DNA of 22,066 nt from Hyphomicrobiales bacterium. Its GTDB lineage: Bacteria; Pseudomonadota; Alphaproteobacteria; Rhizobiales; Aestuariivirgaceae. The stretch lies in contig JAHFPK010000013.1 of NCBI GenBank assembly GCA_023266715.1, positions 1-22,066 of the forward strand, given 5' to 3'. The notes below the pieces were generated by a model. That model searched no databases. It was given only the letters and a program-made list of their open reading frames with translations, and was not told the origin of the DNA. This document shows, one piece after another, positions 7,484-15,886 of the stretch (the stretch's first letter is position 1; the number at the start of each line of letters is the position of its first letter). Made by a program: the position numbers and the translations under genes.

Positions 7484-10141
7484 ATGCAGAATTGGGAGGA
7501 ACAGCGAGAGTTGTTTCTGGCGAAGCTGAAATCGGCGCAACAAAAGCCGCCGGCGCGCCCGCGTATTCGACCCAATCTGTTTGCCAGGCTGGCAAGATAT
7601 TGCATCGCCGAGTTTATGCCTGTCCTGCTGTTCACTGCATTTTTCATAACGGCGGCAAGCACCTTGGCCGTACTCGGTACACGCTTCGATTTCACCCGCC
7701 CCATTGCAATCGAACTGGACCCCAAAACGCAATCGGCCCAGTCGCGTTACCAGACCGAATTTCCAACCGTTGCCTCACTCATGATTGTGCGTGTTTCCGC
7801 CGACAATACCAATCTGGCGCAAACTGCCACCCAATTTGTCGCCAAAAGGCTGGAAGCGAAGAAAACCAATATCAGCCACGTGTTTACCCCCGGACTGGGC
7901 CCCTATTATGATCGCTTCGGCATTCTTTACGTCCAGCAAGCAGAAATTTCCGCCCGGGTTGAGCGTGCCAAGCGTCTGAAACCCTTGTTTCAGGCCATTG
8001 CGGCCTCGCCAAATCTGGCCGGGCTTTCAACTCTTGTGAACCAGATCGTGCAGGCCGTTCAAAAAGGCCGTTCGCCGCAAGGCCTTGAAACACTTTTCCT
8101 GCAAATGTCGAGCACCATCAAAAAACAAGTAGCAAACAAGCCCGAGCCATTGGACTGGCGGCGTGTAGCGGGGCTGAGGATTGAAAACAAGAGCAAGGAC
8201 TGGGTGGTTGTGGTGCAGCCAACGGAAGGCAGGTTGCAGGGAGCCAGGTTGGACATCGAAACTCTTACCGCGTCCGTGCTGAAATCTCAGCCAGCTTTGA
8301 AAATAACCAATGAATTTCCACCAGAGGTGAAGAGCAATGACAGCGGAAGCTCAGGCCGCCAGATCGTCATTTCCGTACTGTTGTCTATCCTGTTTTTTCT
8401 TCCCCTGGTGCTGATGAGCCTGCGCAATACGCGCTCAATCGTTCTCTTCACAGCGCCACCCCTAGCAGCACTTGTTGCAGCTTTTGCGACCGCTTCCTTT
8501 GTGGCTCCGGTGCTGGATCAAGCCATCGCAGCCCTTGCGTTTGCCACGCTATTGCCGGTGATGGGTTTTTCAATCTGCTTAGTCACGGCGCTTAGAAAAT
8601 CTGTGGAAACAGGGTCCAGCACGTCGCTTATCATGTTGGCGGCCCATGAAATGGGGCCACTGGTTTCGGCGCTGGCCGGCATGATGTGCGCGACCTGGTT
8701 GCTATGGACCATTATGGGCCTCGACAGCATTTCCCGGCTTTCAGTCATTGTCATCTTTGCCTGTCTCGCCGGATTGGCTGCAACCCTGCTGCTGGTTCCG
8801 GCACTCGCCTTCCTCTTGCCAAGGCCACAGGATGAGCCGCCGGCAGACTGGTACGATCAAACGACTGCTCAAAATATCCGGGCCATTTGGCACAGGTTAA
8901 GACCGCCCCTCACGGTCCTGCTTATGGCCGCATCGCTCTTCTGCATCGTGTTTTTCTCCTCTCTGAACTTCAGCGCTTCACGTCTCTACAATTCCACGGA
9001 GGATACCTCCAGCGCGAGCAGGGGGGTGCAATTCATTGTTGAAGGAGAGACCGCTGCGGCAAAACTCGTGGGTGACCTCCAGCAAATACCGGAAGTTGGA
9101 ACGGTTCGCTGGATGGGGATATTTCTACCTCAAGAGGTTGAGCAAAAGCGCAAGATACTGCAGGGCCTTGCGGGGACCATGCCGGGAGTCAATGATGGCA
9201 GTTCCATTGGCCCCTATGACCTGATTGAGAATCTTCGCGGGCTGGAAACTGGCTTGCGCATCGTTGCCGATGAAGCGCGCACCGATGAGGGTCTGCGCGC
9301 CAGCGCCAATGAATTTCGGCGCACTCTCGCAGTGCTGACCAATACCTCGAAAACGCCTGAACAGACCGCCGTGGAACTTGAACGCCTTTTGTTTTCAGGT
9401 TTTGGCGAGCTGGCAAAAGCCGCCGATGGACTTTCGCGTCTGACCGCTCCACAACTTTCCGATTTTGACCCCAATCTGCGCGCACTTTATGTGTCGGATG
9501 GTGACAAGTGGCGGGTCGAGGCTCTGCCCAAGCGCGTAATAACGGCCAAGGCATTCATCGACGCAACTAATGTGGTGGATGACTTGCCGCTTGGTCCACT
9601 GATGGTCGAGCAGGCGGAATTGCGCACACTTGAATCGGCCTCAAAAACGGCTCTCGTCTTTGGATTTTTATTTACCCTGCTGATTGCCCTTGCTTACTTG
9701 CGCAATATTCTGGACTGGCTGATTGTGGTTATATCTTCGCTTTCACTCTTGCCGCTCTATGCGGCCTTTGTAGTGACAACGGCAACGGCAATCAGCCCCG
9801 TAACCATTCCAGCCCTCGTCATGGCGTCACTGTTTGGTGTGACCACGGCAATGCTTTTGGTGGCCAAAAAGTGGAAGCCTCAGATTACGGCGCTCACCAT
9901 TTTGCTGCCAGCGGCAGCAATCGTGGCCATTGTCCTGCCAACCCGGTTGCTGCACGTGCAGGAGTTTGAAGCCTTCACCAGCACACTCACCATGCTTCTG
10001 GTGGCTGCAACCATTTTTAACCTGACAGTTGTGCCGCAGATTTGTGCCTGGACCGATGGCTGGCGTTCTTCACGCCCGCGACTGAATGAGGCGGGCGTCG
10101 CTCCCCAGCCCCGCGAAGACCTCGACGATGATGTCTTTTGA
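7484..10141 (+). CDS. hpnN: RND/MMPL-family transporter resembling hopanoid transporter HpnN
   Basis: Large inner-membrane protein (885 residues from ATG 7484; 902 if ATG 7433 is used). Numbering from 7433, the layout is the RND duplication: one helix (about 62-85), a roughly 225-residue periplasmic loop, five helices (about 312-463), then a helix (492-512), a second large loop (513-735) and five helices (738-875). The first loop carries text like HpnN (KPLFQAIAASPNLAGL, then EPLDWRRVAGL), as does the second (IPEVGTVRWMGIFLPQEVEQK). HpnN proteins move hopanoids from inner to outer membrane. The neighbour dxs starts the isoprenoid pathway that supplies hopanoids, which supports the call. No other hopanoid gene lies in the window, and the sequence looks divergent, so the substrate is an inference. 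The 3' end overlaps dxs by 72 bp on the opposite strand. Confidence 0.7.
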   Translation: MQNWEEQRELFLAKLKSAQQKPPARPRIRPNLFARLARYCIAEFMPVLLFTAFFITAASTLAVLGTRFDFTRPIAIELDPKTQSAQSRYQTEFPTVASLMIVRVSADNTNLAQTATQFVAKRLEAKKTNISHVFTPGLGPYYDRFGILYVQQAEISARVERAKRLKPLFQAIAASPNLAGLSTLVNQIVQAVQKGRSPQGLETLFLQMSSTIKKQVANKPEPLDWRRVAGLRIENKSKDWVVVVQPTEGRLQGARLDIETLTASVLKSQPALKITNEFPPEVKSNDSGSSGRQIVISVLLSILFFLPLVLMSLRNTRSIVLFTAPPLAALVAAFATASFVAPVLDQAIAALAFATLLPVMGFSICLVTALRKSVETGSSTSLIMLAAHEMGPLVSALAGMMCATWLLWTIMGLDSISRLSVIVIFACLAGLAATLLLVPALAFLLPRPQDEPPADWYDQTTAQNIRAIWHRLRPPLTVLLMAASLFCIVFFSSLNFSASRLYNSTEDTSSASRGVQFIVEGETAAAKLVGDLQQIPEVGTVRWMGIFLPQEVEQKRKILQGLAGTMPGVNDGSSIGPYDLIENLRGLETGLRIVADEARTDEGLRASANEFRRTLAVLTNTSKTPEQTAVELERLLFSGFGELAKAADGLSRLTAPQLSDFDPNLRALYVSDGDKWRVEALPKRVITAKAFIDATNVVDDLPLGPLMVEQAELRTLESASKTALVFGFLFTLLIALAYLRNILDWLIVVISSLSLLPLYAAFVVTTATAISPVTIPALVMASLFGVTTAMLLVAKKWKPQITALTILLPAAAIVAIVLPTRLLHVQEFEAFTSTLTMLLVAATIFNLTVVPQICAWTDGWRSSRPRLNEAGVAPQPREDLDDDVF

Positions 10142-11986
10142 GGTCATCGCTGCGTCCTCATATTGCTCACGTGGGCTCGCGTGACCGACGAACCGGTCGG
10201 GCAGGAACATGGTGCGGATTTTGCAAGCCTCCGAGAATAAATTGTTGCGCGCGGCAAAATGCAGAACCTGCGTTCCGAAGCCGCCTATAGCGCCTTCCTC
10301 AATGGTGATAAGAACCTCGTGATCGCGAATAAGCTGTTTGATGAGGGCCTCATCAAGGGGTTTGGCAAATCTGGCGTCTGCCACAGTGATCGAAAGTCCG
10401 CGTGCAGCGAGTTCATCGGCCGCCTTCAGGCATTCCTGCAAACGCGCACCCAATGACAGAAGGGCAACCTTCGATCCTTCCCGCACGATGCGGCCTTTGC
10501 CAATTTCAAGGGGAATGCCAATTTCCGGCAAATCCACCCCAACACCTTCGCCACGCGGGTATCGGAAGGCGCAAGGGCCGTCATTGATGAATGCTGCCGT
10601 TGCCACCATATGGACAAGTTCCGCTTCATCGGACGCCGCCATAACAATCATCCCCGGCAAACAGGAGAGATAGGAAATATCATAGCTCCCCGCATGCGTA
10701 GCGCCATCCTGGCCAACCAGCCCCGCCCGGTCAATGGCAAAGCGTACGGGGAGTTTTTGCAAGGCCACATCATGAACAATCTGGTCATAGGCCCGTTGCA
10801 GGAAGGTGGAATAGATCGCGCAGAAGGGTTTGAACCCCTCTGTGGCAAGACCGGCAGCAAAGGTCACGGCATGTTGCTCAGCTATGCCCACATCAAACAT
10901 GCGTTCAGGAAAATGCCTCGAAAATTTGTCGAGACCAGTGCCGGACGCCATGGCGGCAGTAATGGCAACGATCTGCTTGTCCTTTTCCGCCTCGGCAATA
11001 AGTGCCTTGGCAAAAACACTGGTGTAAGTCGGTGCATTGGATTTGGTTTGTTTGAGTTCCAGGGTCTCTGGATCAAACCCCGGGATCGCATGGTAGTTTT
11101 CCTTGTCGGGCTTTGAAAAAGGATGTCCCTTACCTTTTTCAGTCACCACATGAACCAGCACCGGACCCAGTTGCTTTGCATCCCTGACATTCTGCAGGAT
11201 AGGAACCAGCGTTTTGAGATCGTGGCCATCAACGGGGCCAACATAGTAGAAGCCAAGTTCTTCAAACAATGTGCCGCCGGTCAGCATGCCGCGGGCGTAT
11301 TCGTCGGCACGCCTTGCTGCCGTCTGCATGGTTTTGGGAAATTTCTTCGCCATTTGCTTGGCAATGTCGCGCAGCGACAGGAAGGGCCGCGATGAAACCA
11401 GCCACGACAGGTAGTTGGTGAGGGCCCCAACCGCCGGTGAAATGGACATGCCATTGTCATTCAAGATTACAATGAGGCGCGTGTCCAGCGCGCCGGCATT
11501 ATTCATCGCCTCGTAGGCCATGCCCGCGCTCATGGCCCCATCGCCAATCACGCAGATCACGTGGTTGTCCTTGCCACGCAAATCACGCGCCACCGCCATG
11601 CCAAGTCCAGCCGAAATCGAGGTTGAACTATGGGCCGCCCCAAAGGAGTCAAAATTGCTTTCAGCGCGCTTGGCAAAACCATAGAGCCCATCGCGCTGCC
11701 TGATTTTCCGGATTTTGTCGCGACGGCCAGTCAGAATCTTGTGCGGGTAGGTTTGATGGCTGACGTCCCAAATAACCCGGTCTTCCGGCGTTTTGAAAAC
11801 ATAATGCAAGGCCACCGTGAGCTCGACAACACCTAGCCCGGCACCAAAATGCCCCCCTGTCGCTGCTGCAGCATCTATGGTTTCCGCCCGCAGCTCCTTA
11901 GCCACCTGGACCAGATCGTTTTGGGGCAAATTGCGCAAATCCTCAGGCGATTGAATAGTATCCAGAAGGGGGGTCGAAACAGGCAT
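10070..11986 (-). CDS. dxs: 1-deoxy-D-xylulose-5-phosphate synthase
   Basis: Condenses pyruvate and glyceraldehyde 3-phosphate to deoxyxylulose 5-phosphate, the entry step of the MEP isoprenoid pathway; a thiamine-diphosphate enzyme of the transketolase family. The 638-residue length is normal. Visible are H46 (GGHFGAGLG), H77 and H82 in DVSHQTYPHK, the thiamine-diphosphate motif GDG at 148-150 through NDN at 176-178, the catalytic glutamate E370 in DVGIAEQHAVTFAAGL, and H431 in DGATHAG. A C-terminal transketolase domain follows. The ATG at 11986 begins MPVSTPLLDT and has only a weak ribosome site. The gene is single, convergent with the HpnN-like gene (sharing its last 72 bp on opposite strands) and divergent from oppA. 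Confidence 0.97.
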   Translation of the reverse strand: MPVSTPLLDTIQSPEDLRNLPQNDLVQVAKELRAETIDAAAATGGHFGAGLGVVELTVALHYVFKTPEDRVIWDVSHQTYPHKILTGRRDKIRKIRQRDGLYGFAKRAESNFDSFGAAHSSTSISAGLGMAVARDLRGKDNHVICVIGDGAMSAGMAYEAMNNAGALDTRLIVILNDNGMSISPAVGALTNYLSWLVSSRPFLSLRDIAKQMAKKFPKTMQTAARRADEYARGMLTGGTLFEELGFYYVGPVDGHDLKTLVPILQNVRDAKQLGPVLVHVVTEKGKGHPFSKPDKENYHAIPGFDPETLELKQTKSNAPTYTSVFAKALIAEAEKDKQIVAITAAMASGTGLDKFSRHFPERMFDVGIAEQHAVTFAAGLATEGFKPFCAIYSTFLQRAYDQIVHDVALQKLPVRFAIDRAGLVGQDGATHAGSYDISYLSCLPGMIVMAASDEAELVHMVATAAFINDGPCAFRYPRGEGVGVDLPEIGIPLEIGKGRIVREGSKVALLSLGARLQECLKAADELAARGLSITVADARFAKPLDEALIKQLIRDHEVLITIEEGAIGGFGTQVLHFAARNNLFSEACKIRTMFLPDRFVGHASPREQYEDAAMTSKDIIVEVFAGLGSDARLIQSRA

Positions 11987-12143
11987 GAAAACTCACAATT
12001 TCATTGTCGAAATATACATTTAGGCATTTGAAACCCAATCGGCAATGCCCTCCTAGATTCGCCCTTTGCTAAACGTTACGACGAAAGTCAATGGCGACAA
12101 TTGCAAAAACTGGTGCTAGCATTTGAGGCATAAGCCAAGTGTT

Positions 12144-12171
12144 TTGGCAAAAGAGAATACAAAATTAGAAT
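12144..12171 (+). promoter_or_regulatory. Candidate sigma-70-type promoter of the opp operon
   Basis: TTGGCA, a 16-base spacer and TAGAAT lie 23 bases before the oppA ATG, with GGGAG (12181-12185) as ribosome site. The surrounding 50 bp are AT-rich compared with the genes. The implied leader is very short, which is a weak point of the call. Confidence 0.4.
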
Positions 12172-12194
12172 TGTAACCTAGGGAGTAATTAATA

Positions 12195-13775
12195 ATGAAC
12201 ATGAACTTCAAATCATGGCTTGTCGGCACCACCATGCTGGCGATGACCGCTTCTGGTGCTTTCGCCGAAGTGGTCCTTAACCGCGGCAATTCGATGGACC
12301 CTGAGTCGCTCGACCCGCACAAGACCTCGACCGTCAACGAAGCCAACGTGATACGCGACTTGTTCATGGGTCTCACCGTGCAGGACGCCAAGGCCGCCGT
12401 CATTCCGGGCGCCGCCGAGAGTTGGACCGTTTCCGATGATGGCAAGGTCTACACCTTCAAATTGCGCACAGGCGCCACTTGGTCGGACGGTTCGCCCGTC
12501 ACCGCCAATGATTTCGTTTTCGCCTGGCAGCGCCTCACTGATCCGGCGACCGGTGCGGAGTATGCCTACATGTTGGCGCCCGTCGTCAATGCCGAGGACG
12601 TGACTGCCGGCAAGAAGAAGCCGGCGGAACTGGGCGTCAAGGCCGTCGACGACATGACTTTCGAAGTCACGCTCAACGCGCCGACCCCCTATTTCCTCGA
12701 AATGCTTACCCACCAGGCGACCTATCCGGTGAGCAAGGCCAATATCGAGAAATTCGGCGCCGAGTTCAGCAAGCCGGGCAATATGGTGTCGAATGGCGCC
12801 TACACGCTGGCCGAATTCGTTCCCAACGATCACATCAAGCTTATGAAGAACCCGAAGTTCTATGACGCCGCCAATGTCAAGATCGATGTGGTGAACTTCA
12901 TTCCGACTGAGGATAAGTCGACCGCCATGAAGCGCTTCGAGGCGGGCGAGCTCGACATGAACGACGATCTGCCGACTGAGCAGCTCGCCGATCTCAAGGC
13001 GAAATTTGGCAACGATCTCAAGATCGGACCCTATCTCGGCACCTACTACTACATCTTCAAGATTCCAAAAGCGCCGTGGGACAACGTCAAGCTCCGTCAC
13101 GCCATCTCCATGCTGATCGACCGCGACTATCTCGCCGAGAAGGTCTGGTCGAACACCATGATCCCCTCCTACTCCTTCGTGCCACCGGGCGTTTCCGGCT
13201 ATGAGACCAGGACGACGGATTACGCCGAAATGTCGCAGATTGACCGCGAGGAGGCGGCCAAGAAGGTCCTCGGCGAACTCGGAATCGGCCCTGACAAACC
13301 GTTGAAGATGGAAATCCACTACAACACATCTGAAAACCACAAGAACACGGCGGTTGCCATCCAGGAGCAGTTGAAGCCCTTCGGCATCGAAATCTCCCTG
13401 GTCAACACTGACGGCAAGACCCACTATGGCCTGCTCGAGCAGCACGGCGATTTCGACGTAGCGCGCGCCGGCTGGATCGCCGACTACAAGGACCCGGCGA
13501 ACTTCCTTGACCTGTGCAAGACCGGCGCCGGCAACAACTACTCGGAATATTCCAACCCGGAATATGACGGCTTGCTGGCCAAGGCCGCGGCCGCGACCGA
13601 TCCGGCCGAGCGCATGAAGGACCTTTCGGATGCCGAGGCGATCGGCGTGGCGCGTGACCTGTGCGTGATGCCGCTGCTCTATTACAGCTACCACGACATC
13701 GTCTCGCCCAAGGTCAAGGGCTGGGAAGAGAACGTCATGGACGTTCATCCCACCCGCTACATGAGCAAGGAATAG
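12195..13775 (+). CDS. oppA: Peptide ABC transporter, periplasmic substrate-binding protein
   Basis: A 526-residue periplasmic binding protein of the SBP_bac_5 (OppA/DppA) family that captures oligopeptides and delivers them to the OppBC channel. A Sec signal peptide is clear: basic start MNMNFK, a hydrophobic core and cleavage expected after ASGAFA near residue 24. The mature part opens with LNRGNSMDPESLDPHKTSTV, the usual family start, and contains PGAAESWTVSDDGKVYTFKLR, a well-known family block. The C terminus (VMDVHPTRYMSKE) is also typical. GGGAG at 12181 serves as ribosome site. It is first in a four-gene operon and is separated from oppB by a strong hairpin. Third codon positions are markedly G/C-rich in a sampled stretch (16 of 19), unlike the genes flanking the operon. 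Peptide specificity cannot be read from sequence. Confidence 0.95.
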   Translation: MNMNFKSWLVGTTMLAMTASGAFAEVVLNRGNSMDPESLDPHKTSTVNEANVIRDLFMGLTVQDAKAAVIPGAAESWTVSDDGKVYTFKLRTGATWSDGSPVTANDFVFAWQRLTDPATGAEYAYMLAPVVNAEDVTAGKKKPAELGVKAVDDMTFEVTLNAPTPYFLEMLTHQATYPVSKANIEKFGAEFSKPGNMVSNGAYTLAEFVPNDHIKLMKNPKFYDAANVKIDVVNFIPTEDKSTAMKRFEAGELDMNDDLPTEQLADLKAKFGNDLKIGPYLGTYYYIFKIPKAPWDNVKLRHAISMLIDRDYLAEKVWSNTMIPSYSFVPPGVSGYETRTTDYAEMSQIDREEAAKKVLGELGIGPDKPLKMEIHYNTSENHKNTAVAIQEQLKPFGIEISLVNTDGKTHYGLLEQHGDFDVARAGWIADYKDPANFLDLCKTGAGNNYSEYSNPEYDGLLAKAAAATDPAERMKDLSDAEAIGVARDLCVMPLLYYSYHDIVSPKVKGWEENVMDVHPTRYMSKE

Positions 13776-13793
13776 TCCGCATACGGATGAAAG

Positions 13794-13822
13794 CCGCCCC
13801 CGCGCGGTTTGCGCGGGGGCGG
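13794..13822 (+). terminator. Strong GC hairpin between oppA and oppB (attenuator or mRNA stabiliser)
   Basis: CCGCCCCCGCGC, a five-base loop and GCGCGGGGGCGG form a perfect 12-bp stem starting 18 bases after the oppA stop. No T-run follows, so full termination is unlikely. Hairpins at this place in importer operons commonly protect the upstream message or reduce read-through, giving more binding protein than permease. Confidence 0.65.
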
Positions 13823-13850
13823 TCAATTCCGTGCAGTTGTGGGGGCGGGT

Positions 13851-14774
13851 ATGCTTCGCTATGTCATCCGGCGGTTGCTGACCGCCATTCCGACGCTCTT
13901 CGTGATCGTCACCATTTCCTTTTTCCTGATGCGGGTGGCCCCGGGCGGCCCCTTCAACCAGGAGAAGGGCCTCAATCCCGACATCAAGGCCAATCTCGAG
14001 CGGGTCTATCACCTGGACGAGTCGCTTTTGATGCAATACTTGCGCTATCTCTGGAATCTCGTCAGGGGCGATTTCGGCCCCACCTACACGTCGCCAGACT
14101 TCACCGTGGCGGAACGTTTCGCCAACGGGCTTCCCGTTTCCATTCAGCTCGGCGGCATGGCGCTGATCCTGGCACTGCTGATCGGCGGCGCGCTCGGTAT
14201 TATCGCGGCACTCCACCAGAACAAGTGGGAGGACTACTCTGTCATCGCCACGGCGACGGCGGGCAGCACCATCCCGACCTTCGTGATAGCACCTCTGTTT
14301 CAACTGTTCTTCGCGCTGTCGCTGAAATGGTTTCCGGTCGGAGGCTGGGGTGACGGGGCGCTCATCAACAAAGTGGGGCCGGTGCTTACCCTGATGCTGC
14401 CGCAGCTTGCCATCGTCGCCCGCCTGATGCGGGGGAGTATGATCGAGTCGCTGCACTCCCATCATATCAGAACCGCAAGGGCCCTCGGCCTTTCCGACTA
14501 TGCCATCATCATCCGCCATGCGCTCCGCGGTGCGCTGCTGCCGGTCGTCTCCTACGCCGGCCCCGCGGCGGCGGCATTGCTGACCGGCTCGGTTATTGTC
14601 GAGACCATCTTCTCGATACCCGGAGTAGGGCGTGAATTCGTATTCTCGGCACTCAACCGCGACTACACGATGGTGATGGGCACCGTCGTGGTGATTGCGC
14701 TGTTCACGATAAGCTTCAATCTCATCGTCGACATCCTCTATGCCGTCGTCGACCCGCGGGTGCGCTATGACTGA
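13851..14774 (+). CDS. oppB: Peptide ABC transporter permease (OppB type)
   Basis: Inner-membrane channel subunit, 307 residues, pairing with OppC. It opens with MLRYVIRRLLTAIPTLF, the standard OppB/DppB start with the first helix, followed by PGGPF and a further five or so helices. The cytoplasmic EAA loop that docks on the ATPase is seen near RTARALGLSDYAIIIRHAL, and the family end block PGVGREFVFSALNRDY is present. The frame is open to an ATG 42 bases earlier (13809), but that would start inside the intergenic hairpin. The ATG at 13851 is preceded by a GGGGGCGGG stretch and matches the family start. Its last 8 bases overlap the oppC start (ATGACTGA), suggesting translational coupling. Confidence 0.95.
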   Translation: MLRYVIRRLLTAIPTLFVIVTISFFLMRVAPGGPFNQEKGLNPDIKANLERVYHLDESLLMQYLRYLWNLVRGDFGPTYTSPDFTVAERFANGLPVSIQLGGMALILALLIGGALGIIAALHQNKWEDYSVIATATAGSTIPTFVIAPLFQLFFALSLKWFPVGGWGDGALINKVGPVLTLMLPQLAIVARLMRGSMIESLHSHHIRTARALGLSDYAIIIRHALRGALLPVVSYAGPAAAALLTGSVIVETIFSIPGVGREFVFSALNRDYTMVMGTVVVIALFTISFNLIVDILYAVVDPRVRYD

Positions 14775-15885
14775 CATCGCCGCCGCCCCGCCGAAAGCCG
14801 GCCGTTCGCTTTGGGCCGACGCCTGGGCCAGACTCAAGGCCAACAAGGCCGCCATGGTCAGCGCCTATTATCTCGTCTTCATAGCAGTGCTGTGCATAGC
14901 GGGGCCGTGGTTCACGCCGCATCAGTTCACCACGATCTACCAGGATTACAACCGCGTGCCGCCGAGCCTTTCCGCCTATCCCAAACCGGAAATGCTCGAT
15001 CTCGCGGTGACCGATGCGGTGAGGCGTTCGCGCGTCGACCTCTTGAGCTGGGAGCAGAAGGACGGAAAGATATACATAACCGTCACTTCCGCCAAGCCTA
15101 TCGACGAACGCATGACCCGTTATATTGACCGTTCCAGCGTGTTCGAGGGCGCACAGATCGTCGACAAATCCGCCGACGGGTTGAAGGTTATCTTGAGCGC
15201 CGAAATCGAAAGAAAATATTTCTTCTTCGGTACCGACAATTCCGGCCGCGATTTGCTCACGCGAACGCTGGTCGCGGGCCGCGTGTCGCTGGCGATCGGG
15301 CTCCTCGCCGGATTGGTTGCCGTGGTAATCGGCGTGCTCTATGGCGCCGCGGCTGGCTTTCTCGGCGGCAGGACCGACGAAGTCCTGATGCGCATTGTCG
15401 ATATCCTTTATTCGTTGCCCTTCATCTTCTTCGTCATCATGCTGGTGGTGTTCTTCGGGCGCAATTTCGTGCTGATGTTCCTGGCGGTGGGTGCGGTTCT
15501 GTGGCTCGACATGGCGCGCATCGTCAGGGGCCAGGCGCTATCGATCAAGCGCCAGGAATATGTCCAGGCGGCGGAGGCCCTGGGCGTCACCCGCACTGGC
15601 ATCCTGCTCCGCCATGTGGTGCCGAACTTGCTGGGGCCCGTGGTCATCTACATGACGCTGCTGGTGCCGCAGGTGATCATCCTCGAGAGCTTCTTGTCCT
15701 TCCTTGGACTTGGCGTGCAGGAGCCGATGGCGAGCTGGGGCGTGCTGATCTCGCAAGGCGCCAATAACATGCCGGGCGCCAACTGGCTACTGTTCTTCCC
15801 CTCGCTGTTCCTCACTACCACGCTGTTCGCGCTGAATTTTATCGGCGACGGACTGCGCGACGCGCTTGATCCGAAGGACCGCTGA
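14767..15885 (+). CDS. oppC: Peptide ABC transporter permease (OppC type) with enlarged first periplasmic loop
   Basis: Second channel subunit of the importer, 372 residues, against about 300 for typical OppC. The extra length lies between the first helix (about residues 35-52) and the conserved FFFGTDNSGRDLLTRTL (about 154-171): a roughly 100-residue extracytoplasmic stretch containing ITVTSAKPIDERMTRYIDRS that looks like a small folded domain. The remaining helices, the EAA loop (YVQAAEALGVTRTGILLRH) and the end FIGDGLRDALDPKDR are ordinary. The start at 14767 overlaps the oppB stop; an upstream in-frame ATG at 14740 is less likely. I have a memory of similarly long OppC proteins in rhizobia, but cannot check it here. 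Codons are very G/C-rich at third positions (18 of 20 in one sampled stretch). Confidence 0.94.
   Translation: MTDIAAAPPKAGRSLWADAWARLKANKAAMVSAYYLVFIAVLCIAGPWFTPHQFTTIYQDYNRVPPSLSAYPKPEMLDLAVTDAVRRSRVDLLSWEQKDGKIYITVTSAKPIDERMTRYIDRSSVFEGAQIVDKSADGLKVILSAEIERKYFFFGTDNSGRDLLTRTLVAGRVSLAIGLLAGLVAVVIGVLYGAAAGFLGGRTDEVLMRIVDILYSLPFIFFVIMLVVFFGRNFVLMFLAVGAVLWLDMARIVRGQALSIKRQEYVQAAEALGVTRTGILLRHVVPNLLGPVVIYMTLLVPQVIILESFLSFLGLGVQEPMASWGVLISQGANNMPGANWLLFFPSLFLTTTLFALNFIGDGLRDALDPKDR
15873..15878 (+). promoter_or_regulatory. Ribosome binding site for oppDF inside the oppC end
   Basis: GAAGGA ends eight bases before the ATG at 15887 and supports that start over the in-frame ATG at 15866, which would overlap oppC. 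Confidence 0.6.
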
Positions 15886-15886
15886 G

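Noticed and set aside
7397..7732. Upstream extension of the trans-sulfuration gene to 7732 (516 residues)
   Set aside because: The added 112 residues show no family similarity, overlap the start of the divergent HpnN-like gene, and a good ribosome site precedes the internal ATG at 7396.
11987..12194. Possible small RNA or riboswitch between dxs and oppA (for example a thiamine riboswitch for dxs)
   Set aside because: No conserved riboswitch core or strong stem was recognised in these 208 bp; only a candidate oppA promoter could be supported.
12213..14855. An 880-codon open frame on the minus strand opposite oppA and oppB
   Set aside because: The translation is rich in His, Arg, Asp and Gly with no recognisable domain, while the plus strand encodes clear OppA and OppB. 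It is a by-product of G/C-rich third codon positions.
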